Counted from the first letter of the stretch, positions 7,535-15,845 are shown. The stretch is DNA of 64,000 nt from Pararheinheimera marina (GCF_042654345.1 NZ_JBHSGB010000005.1:315885-379884), one strand, 5' to 3'. The notes: generated by a model from the sequence alone, not told the origin. Numbers and translations are program-made.

Positions 7535-9418
7535 ATGTCTGAACAAAAACAAGGTTTTATCCGCCGGTACTTCGGCGCAATCTGGCGCGGCATCAGTCTG
7601 CTGCGCCACTTCACCTTTAACATCATTTTTCTGTTAATTCTGGTGGTGATCCTGACCTCTATTTTCTCCGGTGGTGACGAAGTGGAAATTGCCCCCAGCT
7701 CAGCATTGGTGCTGAACCTGGAAGGCAACCTGGTTGAAGAAAAAACCTATGTAGATCCGCTGGACGCTGCCATCAGCGAAGGCATGGGAGGCCAGGAGGA
7801 AAATCCTGAAGTGCTGGTATCTGAGGTCGTGAAGACGATTGAAGCAGCCACGAAAGACCAGCGTATTAAAGCCATAGTGCTGGATTTGTCTGCGCTGGGT
7901 TCTGGCTCTATGGACAAGCTGACCCGTGTAGGTGCCGCACTGCAACAATTTAAAGCAGACGGAAAAAAAGTCTTTGCCACTGGCGACTACTACAGCCAAA
8001 ACCAATATTTCCTTGCTTCTTACGCAGACAGCATCAACCTGAATCCAATGGGCACTGTGCTGCTTGAGGGCTTTGGCAGTTACCCTATGTACTACAAATC
8101 AGCGCTGGAAAAGCTGAAAGTCACCACCCATGTGTTCCGCGTCGGCACCTACAAATCTGCAGTGGAACCTTTCATTCGCGATGACATGTCAGAAGAAGCC
8201 AAAGAAGCCAACCGTGCCTGGTTGACCGAGCTGTGGAGCGGTTACAAAGTGCAAGTGGCTGAGCGTCGTGGCTTTGACAGCGCCAATTTCGATGAAACCG
8301 TGGCAGGCCTGTACCAGAAGTTGCAAGCCGTTTCAGGCGACATGACACAATACGCATTAGATGCCAAGCTGGTCGATACCGTCAAAACCCGTGAAGAATT
8401 CCGTCAGGATTTAATTGCCCTGGTCGGTGAGAATCAAAAGAACAGCTTTAATCAAGTGAGCTTTGACGATTATGCGTCGCAGATGCTGATGCCTGCCTTT
8501 GATAACCCAATGACAGATAAAGTCGCTGTGGTCGTTGCCCGTGGCACTATTATCGATGGCAACGCCAAAGCCGGTACTATCGGCGGTGACAGCACAGCAG
8601 CCCTGCTGCGTCGCGCGCGCCTGAATGACAAAGTGAAAGCTGTCGTCTTGCGTATCGACAGCGGTGGCGGCAGCGCCTTTGCCTCTGAAGTAATAGGTCA
8701 GGAAATCAAGTTACTGAAAGCGGCAGGTAAACCTGTGATTGCTTCTATGGGCGCGGTTGCAGCCTCTGGCGGCTACTGGATTGCAGCGCCGGCCAATGAA
8801 ATTTGGGCGGCCCCTACCACTATTACCGGTTCCATCGGTATTTTTGGCCTGTTCCATACGCTGGAAAACGCCATGCCGGTACTGGGTCTGAACACTGACG
8901 GTGTAGGCACCACTGAACTGGCCGGTTTAAGTGCAGGTTTACCCTTGTTTAAAGGTCTGACTCCAGAGATGTCAAATATCTTCCAGTTGCTGATCAACAA
9001 AGGCTACGACGATTTTATCAGTATGGTGGCCGAGCACCGCGGCATGACCAAAGAAGCCGTCGATAAAGTAGCTCAAGGTCGGGTCTGGACTGGCACCAAA
9101 GCGCTGGAACTGGGACTGGTCGATAAACTGGGTACCTTTGACGAAGCCATTGCCTCGGCTGCAGAAAAAGCTGGCCTCGCTCATTACGACGTCACAGTGA
9201 TTGAACAGGAACTGAGCCCAAGTGAGCAAATGCTGAAGAATTTGTTTGCGTCAGACGCCATGGCTGCCCTGTTGCCGCAGAGCAAATCTGAGCTGGCCTT
9301 TGCGCCACTGCTGCAACGCATCAGCACGCAGATTAAGTCGGACTTTGCGCAATTGCAGCACTTCAACGATCCAAAAGGCATGTACTCAGTCTGCTTCAGC
9401 TGTACCGCTGTGCAATAA
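7535..9418 (+). CDS. sppA: Signal peptide peptidase SppA, 67K type
   Basis: An inner-membrane serine protease that degrades released signal peptides, with its active site facing the periplasm. The 627 residues contain one N-terminal membrane segment (about residues 25-45, FTFNIIFLLILVVILTSIF) and two tandem peptidase S49 repeats, as in the long E. coli form. The likely general base is Lys207 in the N-terminal repeat (GTYKSAVEPF) and the nucleophile is Ser411 in the C-terminal repeat (GAVAASGGYWIAAP), matching E. coli Lys209 and Ser409. AAGGA precedes the ATG. The protein ends with an unusual Cys pair (SVCFSCTAVQ). It is divergent from fadH and has a clear terminator downstream. Confidence 0.95.
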   Translation: MSEQKQGFIRRYFGAIWRGISLLRHFTFNIIFLLILVVILTSIFSGGDEVEIAPSSALVLNLEGNLVEEKTYVDPLDAAISEGMGGQEENPEVLVSEVVKTIEAATKDQRIKAIVLDLSALGSGSMDKLTRVGAALQQFKADGKKVFATGDYYSQNQYFLASYADSINLNPMGTVLLEGFGSYPMYYKSALEKLKVTTHVFRVGTYKSAVEPFIRDDMSEEAKEANRAWLTELWSGYKVQVAERRGFDSANFDETVAGLYQKLQAVSGDMTQYALDAKLVDTVKTREEFRQDLIALVGENQKNSFNQVSFDDYASQMLMPAFDNPMTDKVAVVVARGTIIDGNAKAGTIGGDSTAALLRRARLNDKVKAVVLRIDSGGGSAFASEVIGQEIKLLKAAGKPVIASMGAVAASGGYWIAAPANEIWAAPTTITGSIGIFGLFHTLENAMPVLGLNTDGVGTTELAGLSAGLPLFKGLTPEMSNIFQLLINKGYDDFISMVAEHRGMTKEAVDKVAQGRVWTGTKALELGLVDKLGTFDEAIASAAEKAGLAHYDVTVIEQELSPSEQMLKNLFASDAMAALLPQSKSELAFAPLLQRISTQIKSDFAQLQHFNDPKGMYSVCFSCTAVQ

Positions 9419-9452
9419 CCAGACAGGGTAAGCCTTTAGCTGCCAAGGTGTT

Positions 9453-9481
9453 AAGACCCGCTTTTTAGCGGGTCTTTTTTT
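9453..9481 (+). terminator. Rho-independent terminator of sppA
   Basis: AAGACCCGC-TTTTTA-GCGGGTCTTTTTTT hairpin with T-run, about 35 bases after the sppA stop. Confidence 0.92.
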
Positions 9482-9512
9482 GCCCGCTCCTCTTTTTGGT
9501 CCGCCAGAACGC

Positions 9513-9549
9513 AAAAAACCGCTTAACTTTCGTTAAGCGGTTTTTTTTA
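9513..9549 (-). terminator. Terminator of tRNA-Ser
   Basis: AAAAAACCGCTTAAC-TTTC-GTTAAGCGGTTTTTTTT is a near-symmetric hairpin with A and T runs on both sides. On the minus strand it directly follows the tRNA-Ser 3' end. It could also back up sppA termination from the other side. Confidence 0.85.
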
Positions 9550-9554
9550 AATAA

Positions 9555-9645
9555 TGGCGGAGGAAGAGAGATTTGAACTCTCGGAAGGCTACTAACCTTC
9601 GCCGGTTTTCAAGACCGGTGCATTAAGCCGCTCTGCCATCCCTCC
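9555..9645 (-). tRNA. serT: tRNA-Ser (anticodon UGA)
   Basis: The reverse complement folds as a 91-base class II tRNA. The acceptor is GGAGGGA paired with TTCCTCC, then discriminator G and an encoded CCA. The anticodon arm is CCGGTCTTGAAAACCGG with anticodon TGA. A long variable arm (GAAGGTT...AACCTTC-like pairing) is present, as required for serine tRNAs, and the T-arm is GAGAGTTCAAATCTCTC. Its position next to yccA matches the serT-yccA neighbourhood known in E. coli. Confidence 0.97.
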
Positions 9646-9814
9646 AGCGCCGCGTATATTAATCAGATTGGCGGAGAAAGTAAAAGTATTTTTTCAATTT
9701 GACGAAAATAAGATAACTGTCTGAATTGATTTACAAAGTACTGGCTGGCTCTTTCTGAACTTCCCACGTAATATAAGGTCAGAGCAATTAACATACTCAT
9801 AGAGGGGAAAGTCT

Positions 9815-10483
9815 ATGTCTTATCAACCAACGATGCACAGCAGTACCTACAGTCAGGTCGGTGATACCAACAAGGTGCTGCGCAATACCTATTTCTTATT
9901 AGCCATGACGCTCGCGTTTTCGGCAGTGACTGCCGGTCTCGCGATGGCAATGAATTTTGGTTTCGGCGTTGCACTGGTGTTATCACTGGTTGGCCTGGGC
10001 CTGGTGTTTGTGGTGCAGCGTAAAGCGGACAGCGCCAGCGGCATCTTTTGGACCTTCGCCTTTACTGGCGTGATGGGTGCATCTATTGGCCCTATGCTGA
10101 ATCGTTTTGCCGCCATGGCCAATGGTCCAGAACTGATTATGCAGGCCATGGGTCTGACCGCGGTCGCATTTTTCGCCCTGTCTGCCATTGCACTGTCCAG
10201 CCGCAGAAACTTCAGCTTTATGGGCAATTTCCTGTTTGTCGGTCTGATTGTGGTGATTGTGGCGGGCCTGGCCAATCTGTTCTTCCAGATCCCAGCTCTG
10301 CACCTGGCCATTAACGCCGCCGTTGTGCTGATCATGTCAGGTCTGATCCTGTTCGATACCAGCCGTATTGTGCATGGCGGCGAAACCAATTACATTCGTG
10401 CCACCGTCAGCCTGTACCTGAACGTATTTAACCTGTTCACGTCATTGCTGCAATTACTGGGCATTATGGGCAGCGACGACTAA
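9815..10483 (+). CDS. yccA: Bax inhibitor-1/YccA family inner-membrane protein
   Basis: A 222-residue polytopic membrane protein with about seven hydrophobic segments. It starts MSYQPTMHSSTYSQVGDTNKVLRNTYFLLAMTL and ends with the family's conserved acidic C-terminal region (LFDTSRIVHGGETNYIRA, then GIMGSDD). YccA is a substrate and modulator of the FtsH membrane protease in E. coli and belongs to the TMBIM family, which conduct Ca2+ or protons in some members. AGAGGGGAAA is a strong ribosome-binding site. The neighbourhood (tRNA-Ser, tus genes) is the same as in enterobacteria. Confidence 0.92.
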   Translation: MSYQPTMHSSTYSQVGDTNKVLRNTYFLLAMTLAFSAVTAGLAMAMNFGFGVALVLSLVGLGLVFVVQRKADSASGIFWTFAFTGVMGASIGPMLNRFAAMANGPELIMQAMGLTAVAFFALSAIALSSRRNFSFMGNFLFVGLIVVIVAGLANLFFQIPALHLAINAAVVLIMSGLILFDTSRIVHGGETNYIRATVSLYLNVFNLFTSLLQLLGIMGSDD

Positions 10484-10516
10484 AAGCATTGAGCTCTGCT
10501 GTGTTTTTTGTACAAT

Positions 10517-10545
10517 GCCCCGCTTAGTCGGGGCTTTGTTTTTTT
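10517..10545 (+). terminator. Terminator or attenuator between yccA and tusD
   Basis: GCCCCG-CTTAGT-CGGGGC is followed by TTTGTTTTTTT. It lies between the yccA stop and the tusD ribosome-binding site, so it ends yccA transcription or sets a lower level of tus expression by readthrough. Confidence 0.8.
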
Positions 10546-10555
10546 CGGGGGTCAT

Positions 10556-10900
10556 ATGATTGCTGTGTTGCTGCAATCTGCAGTGCTGCAAGGCCAGGGC
10601 TTTGCATCGGCGCTCAGTTTTATTCAGCAGTCTGCTGCACAAGGACAATCCATCGATTCCGTCTTTCTGTATCGCGACGCCGTGTATGCAGCGTCATCTG
10701 CCATTGATTTACCCTCAGACGAGCCCGACTTAGCGGCCTTATTACGCGACTGCTGCAGGCAACATCAAATCCCATTGCTGTACTGCGTTACCGCTGCGGA
10801 AAAACGCGGCGTCTGTCAGATAGCAGCCCCTTGTATCGCTGCCGGCCTGGCCGAATTTGCGATGCGGTTATCTCAGGTCAACCAACTGGTGCAATTCTGA
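10556..10900 (+). CDS. tusD: Sulfurtransferase complex subunit TusD
   Basis: A DsrE-family sulfur carrier in the cytoplasmic TusBCD complex, which passes persulfide sulfur from TusA to TusE for 2-thiouridine synthesis at the tRNA wobble base. I chose the ATG at 10556, preceded by GGGGG, over an in-frame start at 10508 that would lie inside the terminator. This gives 114 residues. The sulfur-accepting cysteine is Cys77 in LLYCVTAAEKRGV, matching E. coli Cys78. The stop codon overlaps the tusC start (TGATG). Confidence 0.93.
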   Translation: MIAVLLQSAVLQGQGFASALSFIQQSAAQGQSIDSVFLYRDAVYAASSAIDLPSDEPDLAALLRDCCRQHQIPLLYCVTAAEKRGVCQIAAPCIAAGLAEFAMRLSQVNQLVQF

Positions 10901-11253
10901 TGAAAATTGCCGTGATCCATACCAAAGCGCCTTTTGACGGCGTGTATGCCAGAGAGACCCAGGACCTGGTGCTGGCGTTGGCTGCCGTCGATTATCAGCT
11001 GAGTCTGGTGTTTACCGATGATGCTGTCTACCAGCTATTGCAAGGTGAAGACAGTCGTCAGCTATACATTAAAGACGTGCGGCCGCGGCAGAAGCTGTTT
11101 GAGCTCTATGAGATTGACCAGCTGTATGTCTGCGCCGAATCATTGCGCCAACGTCAACTGAGTGCTGAACAGCTGCAAGGTCAGGTCCAGCTGCTTGAAG
11201 GCCCGGGGCTCAGGCAGCTGCTGTCTGAACAGCACCATCTGATAGGAGCCTGA
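10900..11253 (+). CDS. tusC: Sulfurtransferase complex subunit TusC
   Basis: A 117-residue DsrF-like subunit of the TusBCD heterohexamer. It begins MKIAVIHTKAPFDGVYARETQDLVLALAAVDYQ and keeps the LVFTDDAVYQLL segment characteristic of the DsrE/F fold. The start at 10900 overlaps the tusD stop (TGATG), and the stop is one base from the tusB ATG, so all three subunits are made in a coupled way. TusC carries no essential sulfur-relay cysteine in the known complex and is structural. Confidence 0.92.
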   Translation: MKIAVIHTKAPFDGVYARETQDLVLALAAVDYQLSLVFTDDAVYQLLQGEDSRQLYIKDVRPRQKLFELYEIDQLYVCAESLRQRQLSAEQLQGQVQLLEGPGLRQLLSEQHHLIGA

Positions 11254-11254
11254 G

Positions 11255-11506
11255 ATGCTGGTTATTTTGCAGCAAAATAAACTGCCCACCTGCCTGCACT
11301 GGCTGAGTGCAGAAGACCAGGTGTTACTACGCCATGACGCTGTCTATCTGCTCTCTCAGCTGACAGCATGCGCAGCCTCTGTGGTGGTGGCAACCAGAGA
11401 TCTTGCCGTCAGAGGGCTGCACCCAGTTGCGACTGTGCACTATTACGACGAATCACAAATTCACCAATTGATGTTGGAGAACCCGCTAAGTTTATGTCTG
11501 AGCTGA
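11255..11506 (+). CDS. tusB: Sulfurtransferase complex subunit TusB
   Basis: An 83-residue DsrH-family protein, slightly shorter than the usual ~95 residues, starting MLVILQQNKLPTCLHWLS. It contains HDAVYLLSQ, the third DsrE-fold pattern of the complex. It follows tusC at one base and overlaps the tusE start by 13 bases. The order D-C-B matches the E. coli operon. The short length is the only oddity. Confidence 0.88.
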   Translation: MLVILQQNKLPTCLHWLSAEDQVLLRHDAVYLLSQLTACAASVVVATRDLAVRGLHPVATVHYYDESQIHQLMLENPLSLCLS

Positions 11507-11829
11507 CAATTGAAGGGGTAAGTTACCCGCTGGATAAACATGGTTACCTGGCCGATTTGAGCCTGTGGAATGAGCAGTTGGCATTGGCATTTGCCGAGCT
11601 TGAACAGATCCGGATGACGCAGCCACATTGGGAAGTGGTGCATTTTGTGCGGAATTTTTATCAGGAATACCAAACCTCTCCCGCCATCCGATTGCTGGTA
11701 AAAAGCATGGGTGAGAAGCTCGGGCCGGACAAAGGTAACAGCAAATACCTGTTTTTGCTGTTTCCGGAAGGACCAGCGAAACAAGCCACCCGCATAGCTG
11801 GCTTACCTAAACCGGCCAAATGCCTGTAA
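11494..11829 (+). CDS. tusE: Sulfur relay protein TusE (DsrC family)
   Basis: TusE takes sulfur from TusD and, with MnmA, delivers it to tRNA wobble uridine. I use the ATG at 11494 (MSELTIEGVSYPLDKHGYLADLSLW), which gives 111 residues; a longer frame to 11368 overlaps tusB fully. The signature penultimate cysteine is present at the C-terminus (KPAKCL), equivalent to the catalytic Cys of E. coli TusE. In E. coli tusE lies beside yccA and apart from tusBCD, whereas here all four tus genes and yccA are together. Confidence 0.94.
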   Translation: MSELTIEGVSYPLDKHGYLADLSLWNEQLALAFAELEQIRMTQPHWEVVHFVRNFYQEYQTSPAIRLLVKSMGEKLGPDKGNSKYLFLLFPEGPAKQATRIAGLPKPAKCL

Positions 11830-11853
11830 TAAACGCGCACTAGCGTCCGACCT

Positions 11854-11968
11854 ACCACACATCCTGTACATCGCCGGAAAATGCTCCTGCTATTCCGGCA
11901 TACCGTACATCCTGTACATCGCAGGAAAATGCTCCCTGCCATTCCGGCATACCGTACGTCCTGTACAT
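11854..11968. repeat. Tandem palindromic intergenic repeat, 2.4 copies of ~49 bp
   Basis: Unit 1 is 11854-11901, unit 2 is 11902-11950, and a partial third unit is 11951-11968. Each full unit begins ACC-AC/GTAC, carries ATCCTGTACAT, then a hairpin (in unit 1 GCCGGAA at 11873-11879 pairs with TTCCGGC at 11893-11899). Units 1 and 2 differ at only a few positions. It sits between tusE and the terminator. Confidence 0.85.
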
Positions 11969-11990
11969 AAAGCTGCTAGTGCAGCTTTTT
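11969..11990 (+). terminator. Terminator of the tus operon
   Basis: AAAGCTGC-TAGT-GCAGCTTTTT hairpin with T-run on the plus strand. It overlaps the last codons of the small minus-strand membrane-protein gene. Confidence 0.8.
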
Positions 11991-12179
11991 ATACATGGTC
12001 ATTGCAGCTTCGAGGCTGATCACCAGCACCAGCACGGCAATAGAGATCAGAATGATCCAATACAACCAGCGCAACAGGATTTTGGTCGGGCTGGGCCTGA
12101 CTTTACGCACCACCTTGTGCTGAGGTATCGGTCTCTGAGCCGGGCCAGACGCCAGCCATTTAATCAGGTACTGCAACAC
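11976..12179 (-). CDS. Small single-pass membrane protein, unknown
   Basis: No family was recognised. A 67-residue protein starting at a GTG at 12179 (MLQYLIKWLASG), preceded by AAGGGG at six bases; a TTG at 12185 is the alternative. A basic stretch (HKVVRKVRPSPTK) precedes one strong transmembrane segment of about 23 residues (LLRWLYWIILISIAVLVLVISL), then a short tail MTMYKKLH. Its ribosome-binding site overlaps the serS stop region, so it looks coupled to serS as the last gene of that operon. It would be an inner-membrane protein. The composition supports a real gene, but its small size keeps this uncertain. Confidence 0.6.
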   Translation of the reverse strand: MLQYLIKWLASGPAQRPIPQHKVVRKVRPSPTKILLRWLYWIILISIAVLVLVISLEAAMTMYKKLH

Positions 12180-12189
12180 CGTCAACCCC

Positions 12190-13485
12190 TTAGCTCAGGC
12201 TGATTTTGTCTTTGCCACCCATGTATGGGCGCAATGCTTCAGGAACCACAATGGACCCATCAGCTTGTTGGTAGTTTTCCAGCACAGCGACCAAAGTACG
12301 GCCCACAGCTAAACCTGAACCGTTCAGCGTGTGCAGCAGCTCTGGCTTTTTGCCTTCTTCCGGACGGAAACGGGCTTGCATCCGGCGGGCCTGGAAATCC
12401 CACATATTGCTGCAGGATGAAATTTCACGGTAGGTGTTCTGCGCCGGTAACCAGACTTCCAGATCATAGGTCTTGCAAGCACCAAAGCCCATATCGCCGG
12501 TGCACAGCAGCATCACGCGGTACGGCAAGCCTAACAGTTGCAGCACTTTTTCAGCGTGGCCAGTCATCTCTTCCAGCGCAGTGAATGAATTGTCCGGATG
12601 AACCAGCTGCACCATCTCCACTTTATCAAACTGGTGCTGACGGATCAGACCTCGGGTGTCACGGCCGTACGAACCGGCTTCACTGCGAAAACACGGGGTG
12701 TGAGCGGTCATTTTGATTGGCAGTTCGGCCAGGTCAAAAATCACATCACGCGCCAGGTTGGTCAGCGGCACTTCAGAGGTTGGGATCAGTGACATACCCT
12801 GACCTTCTTCGGTCGCTGGCTTGGTGTGGAACAGATCCGCACCAAACTTAGGTAACTGGCCTGTGCCAAACAGCGAATCAGAGTTCACCAGATAAGGCAC
12901 ATACATCTCGGTGTAACCATGCTGCTCGGTATGCAGGTCCAGCATAAACTGGGCTAAAGCGCGGTGCAGGCGGGCTATCTGGCCGCGCATCACGACAAAA
13001 CGAGAACCGGCAATTTTCACAGCACTTTCAAAATCCAGACCTTTATCCAGCGCTTCGCCTAACGCCACATGGTCTTTGACATCAAAGTCAAAACTGCGGG
13101 CTTCACCCCAGCTACGTACCAACTGGTTGCCGCTTTCATCTTTGCCTGTCGGTACCGACTCATGTGGCAGGTTTGGAATCGCCTGAATAATGGCGTCCAG
13201 TTGAGCCAGCAGGCTGTCCAGCTGCTGCTTGGCTGCATCCAGCTCAGCACCTAAACCATCCACTTCAGCCAGCAATGGCGCAATGTCTTCACCACGGGCT
13301 TTCGCCTGACCAATCGACTTGGATTTGGTATTGCGCAGGTTTTGTAAATCCTGAGTTTTTACCTGCAGATCACGGCGTTGCTGTTCCAGCTGTTCAATGG
13401 TGGCGACGTCCAGCTCAAAGCCACGTTCAGCCAGGCGGGCCGCAGTTTGGGCCAATTCAGAGCGTAAAAATTTTGCATCTAACAT
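12190..13485 (-). CDS. serS: Seryl-tRNA synthetase
   Basis: A class II synthetase that charges tRNA-Ser, 431 residues, close to E. coli (430). The N-terminal ~110 residues form the antiparallel coiled-coil arm that grips the long variable arm of tRNA-Ser. Motif 2 includes FRSEAGSYGRDTRGLIRQHQ and motif 3 GSGLAVGRTLVAVLENYQ. It lies downstream of crcB in the conserved lrp-ftsK-lolA-rarA-(crcB)-serS block. Confidence 0.97.
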   Translation of the reverse strand: MLDAKFLRSELAQTAARLAERGFELDVATIEQLEQQRRDLQVKTQDLQNLRNTKSKSIGQAKARGEDIAPLLAEVDGLGAELDAAKQQLDSLLAQLDAIIQAIPNLPHESVPTGKDESGNQLVRSWGEARSFDFDVKDHVALGEALDKGLDFESAVKIAGSRFVVMRGQIARLHRALAQFMLDLHTEQHGYTEMYVPYLVNSDSLFGTGQLPKFGADLFHTKPATEEGQGMSLIPTSEVPLTNLARDVIFDLAELPIKMTAHTPCFRSEAGSYGRDTRGLIRQHQFDKVEMVQLVHPDNSFTALEEMTGHAEKVLQLLGLPYRVMLLCTGDMGFGACKTYDLEVWLPAQNTYREISSCSNMWDFQARRMQARFRPEEGKKPELLHTLNGSGLAVGRTLVAVLENYQQADGSIVVPEALRPYMGGKDKISLS

Positions 13486-13491
13486 AAGTAA

Positions 13492-13866
13492 TTACTTCAT
13501 TGTACCCAGCTTTACACCCAGCCAGGCTAAGGTTAAACACAACACCAGATTCAGCATAACATTCAGCGCCGCCTTCGGCAGCTCGCCCTGTTGCACTAAC
13601 AGAATGGTGTCCAGTGAAAAAGTGGAAAAGGTGGTAAAAGCGCCAAGAAACCCAATGCTTATCAGAGCTTTCCAAGGACTTACCGCCAGATGTTCTGTCA
13701 GAAACAGCCCATACAGAACCCCCAGCACAAAAGACCCCAGAATATTAACCAGCAAAGTCGCAAAAGGAAATGCTTTGCCAAAAAGATGCAGGATAAATTC
13801 GCCAAGGCCGTAGCGGCAGCAAGCACCTAAAGCGCCACCTATAGCGACAGCCAGATAATTACCCAT
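13492..13866 (-). CDS. crcB: Fluoride ion channel CrcB (Fluc)
   Basis: A small dual-topology inner-membrane fluoride exporter with four membrane helices. I choose the ATG at 13866 (MGNYLAVAIGGALGACCRYG, 124 residues), with GAGG eight bases upstream. An ATG at 13872 sits only two bases from the same site. Family marks include GGALGACCRYGL at the N-terminus, NILGSFVLGVLYG, and the GFLGAFTTFSTFSLDT segment that carries the Na+/F- pathway residues. The start overlaps the end of rarA by 8 bases. No fluoride riboswitch can be expected inside this coupled arrangement, and none was seen. Confidence 0.94.
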   Translation of the reverse strand: MGNYLAVAIGGALGACCRYGLGEFILHLFGKAFPFATLLVNILGSFVLGVLYGLFLTEHLAVSPWKALISIGFLGAFTTFSTFSLDTILLVQQGELPKAALNVMLNLVLCLTLAWLGVKLGTMK

Positions 13867-15190
13867 GGTCATCACCTCGCGCTGCAGCATCGAGCTGCTG
13901 CAGGTAATTCATTTTCTCCAGTAACTGCTTTTCCAGCCCCCGGTCGCTGGGCTGATAAAAGCTCAAGCCAGCCATCTCAGAAGGCAGATAACGCTCACCG
14001 GCGGCATAAGCACCGGGTTCGTTATGGGCATAGCGGTAGTCCTGGCCATGCCCTTGTTGTTTTGCCAGTTGAGTGGGCGCATTACGCAAATGGTTCGGTA
14101 CCTCAAACGACGGCTGCTGGCGGACAAAGTCCCGCATCTGGTTAAAGGCGCTGTATACGGCATTGCTCTTTGGCGCCAACGCCAGATAAATAGCTGCCTG
14201 CGCAATGGCCCGCTCTCCTTCTGCCGGGCCAACCCGGGTAAAGGTGTCCCAGGCATCCAACGCCAGCGTTAAAGCTCTGGGGTCGGCATTGCCGATGTCC
14301 TCACTAGCAATGGCCAATAAACGCCGCGCGACATACAGCGGGTCACCGCCGCCTTCCAGAATACGGCAATACCAATACAAGGCGCCGTCCGGGTTTGACC
14401 CCCGCACCGATTTATGAAAGGCCGAAATCAGGTCGTAATACAAATCGCCCTGCTGATCGAAGCCCGGCAGCTGACGCGGAACCAATTGTGTCAGCAAGCT
14501 CGCATCGATCAACGCAGCGCCATCCACCAGCGGCGCCGACTCCACCGCCTGCTCCAGTAAATTCAATAAACGGCGGGCATCGCCATCGGCCAGCCGTAAC
14601 AGCAAACGGCTGGCATCGGGCGTCAGGCTAACCTGTTGCTGCTGATTGGCGTAATGCGCCAGTGCACGCTGAATCACCTGCAGCAAGTCTTGTTCAGTCA
14701 GCTTTTTTAAGATACAAACCCGTGCCCGCGACAACATGGCATTGTTTAGCGCAAAGGCTGGGTTTTCGGTGGTAGCGCCGATAAAAATAATGGTGCCGTC
14801 TTCAATATGCGGTAAAAACGCATCTTGCTGTGCCTTGTTAAAACGATGCACTTCGTCGACAAACAGCAGGGTGCGCTGATTTTGCGCCAGTCGCTGCCTG
14901 GCAGCCTGAATTTCTTCGCGAATTTCTTTCACACCGGCAGTGACCGCCGATAAGCGGGCAATACTGGCTTTGGCATAACGGGCAATCAGTTCGGCCAGGG
15001 TGGTTTTGCCTGTACCTGGTGGGCCCCAGAGGATCAAAGAGGAAATACGACCGGCTTCCACGGCTTTGCGCAGCGGTGTGCCAGGCCCAAGTAAATGCGA
15101 CTGGCCGACATAGTCGGCCAGGCTTTCCGGCCTCAGCAAAGCTGCCAGCGGCCGGATATCGTCGTGAAAATCAAAACCCAGGTTTGTCAC
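13859..15190 (-). CDS. rarA: Replication-associated recombination protein A
   Basis: A cytoplasmic AAA+ ATPase of the RarA/MgsA/WRNIP1 family that acts at stalled replication forks, 443 residues. Walker A GPPGTGKTTLAE lies near residues 55-66, Walker B LLFVDEVHRFNKAQQDAFLP near 108-127, sensor 1 is IIFIGATTENPAF, and the C-terminal tetramerisation domain includes YLALAPKSNAVYSAF. The start overlaps the lolA stop by ATGA. Confidence 0.96.
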   Translation of the reverse strand: MTNLGFDFHDDIRPLAALLRPESLADYVGQSHLLGPGTPLRKAVEAGRISSLILWGPPGTGKTTLAELIARYAKASIARLSAVTAGVKEIREEIQAARQRLAQNQRTLLFVDEVHRFNKAQQDAFLPHIEDGTIIFIGATTENPAFALNNAMLSRARVCILKKLTEQDLLQVIQRALAHYANQQQQVSLTPDASRLLLRLADGDARRLLNLLEQAVESAPLVDGAALIDASLLTQLVPRQLPGFDQQGDLYYDLISAFHKSVRGSNPDGALYWYCRILEGGGDPLYVARRLLAIASEDIGNADPRALTLALDAWDTFTRVGPAEGERAIAQAAIYLALAPKSNAVYSAFNQMRDFVRQQPSFEVPNHLRNAPTQLAKQQGHGQDYRYAHNEPGAYAAGERYLPSEMAGLSFYQPSDRGLEKQLLEKMNYLQQLDAAARGDDHG

Positions 15191-15798
15191 TTTTTGCGTT
15201 GGTCATCCACTTCGGCTGTTTTAGGAATGCTGAACTGAAACAGCTCCTGTGCCAGCGGGGTGTTGTATTGCACCAGGGTAAACTCAAAGTCGCTTTGCTG
15301 GCCGTTGCTGTCCAGCACCGTCATTTGCGACAACGCCAGACCAGAGAATTTCAGGCTCAGCTTTTTCACGGCGTTGTTCGGATCTTTCGGCACAATATCA
15401 AATTGTTCATTCTGGCCTGTTACCTGGTACTGAGCCCATAATTTCGGGTCGTGTGAGGTCAACAGCACAAAAGGTGTTTTTTGCACCTGTTCTTTCGCAT
15501 CAAAAATGCTGACCTGATCCAGCACTTCGGCATAAAACCATAAGGTCGTGCCATCGCCAATAAACAGGTTAGGTTCAGGCGTCTGGGTTTCAAAACGGAA
15601 TAACGACGGCTGCTTCAGTGACAGCATGCCTTCACCCTGCTGGATCAGCTTTTTGTTGGCGTCCACCACGGTCTGGTTAAAGCTGGACTGAAAACTGGTC
15701 AGGCGCGCCAACTTGTTTTGCAGCGCAGCCGCCTGATCTGCCAGCACCTGAAACGAACTGATCCCACACAAGGCCACACTTAACAGCAAATACTTCAT
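15187..15798 (-). CDS. lolA: Outer-membrane lipoprotein carrier protein LolA
   Basis: The periplasmic chaperone that carries lipoproteins from LolCDE to LolB. The start is set at the second of two adjacent ATGs (15798, MKYLLLSVALCGISSFQVLA), five bases after GAGG, giving 203 residues like E. coli LolA. The signal peptide ends at about VLA-DQAA. The mature protein shows LTSFQSSFNQTVVD near its N-terminus and the LFRFETQTPEPNLFIGDGTTLWFYAEVLDQVSIF core typical of LolA. It is downstream of ftsK and overlaps rarA. Confidence 0.94.
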   Translation of the reverse strand: MKYLLLSVALCGISSFQVLADQAAALQNKLARLTSFQSSFNQTVVDANKKLIQQGEGMLSLKQPSLFRFETQTPEPNLFIGDGTTLWFYAEVLDQVSIFDAKEQVQKTPFVLLTSHDPKLWAQYQVTGQNEQFDIVPKDPNNAVKKLSLKFSGLALSQMTVLDSNGQQSDFEFTLVQYNTPLAQELFQFSIPKTAEVDDQRKK

Positions 15799-15845
15799 CA
15801 TTTCCTCAATGAACCCCAAGGGTTCCTTGTTACATTTTGGCTGGC

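Noticed and set aside
13859..13890. Fluoride riboswitch upstream of crcB
   Set aside because: The crcB start lies inside the end of rarA, leaving no leader for a riboswitch.
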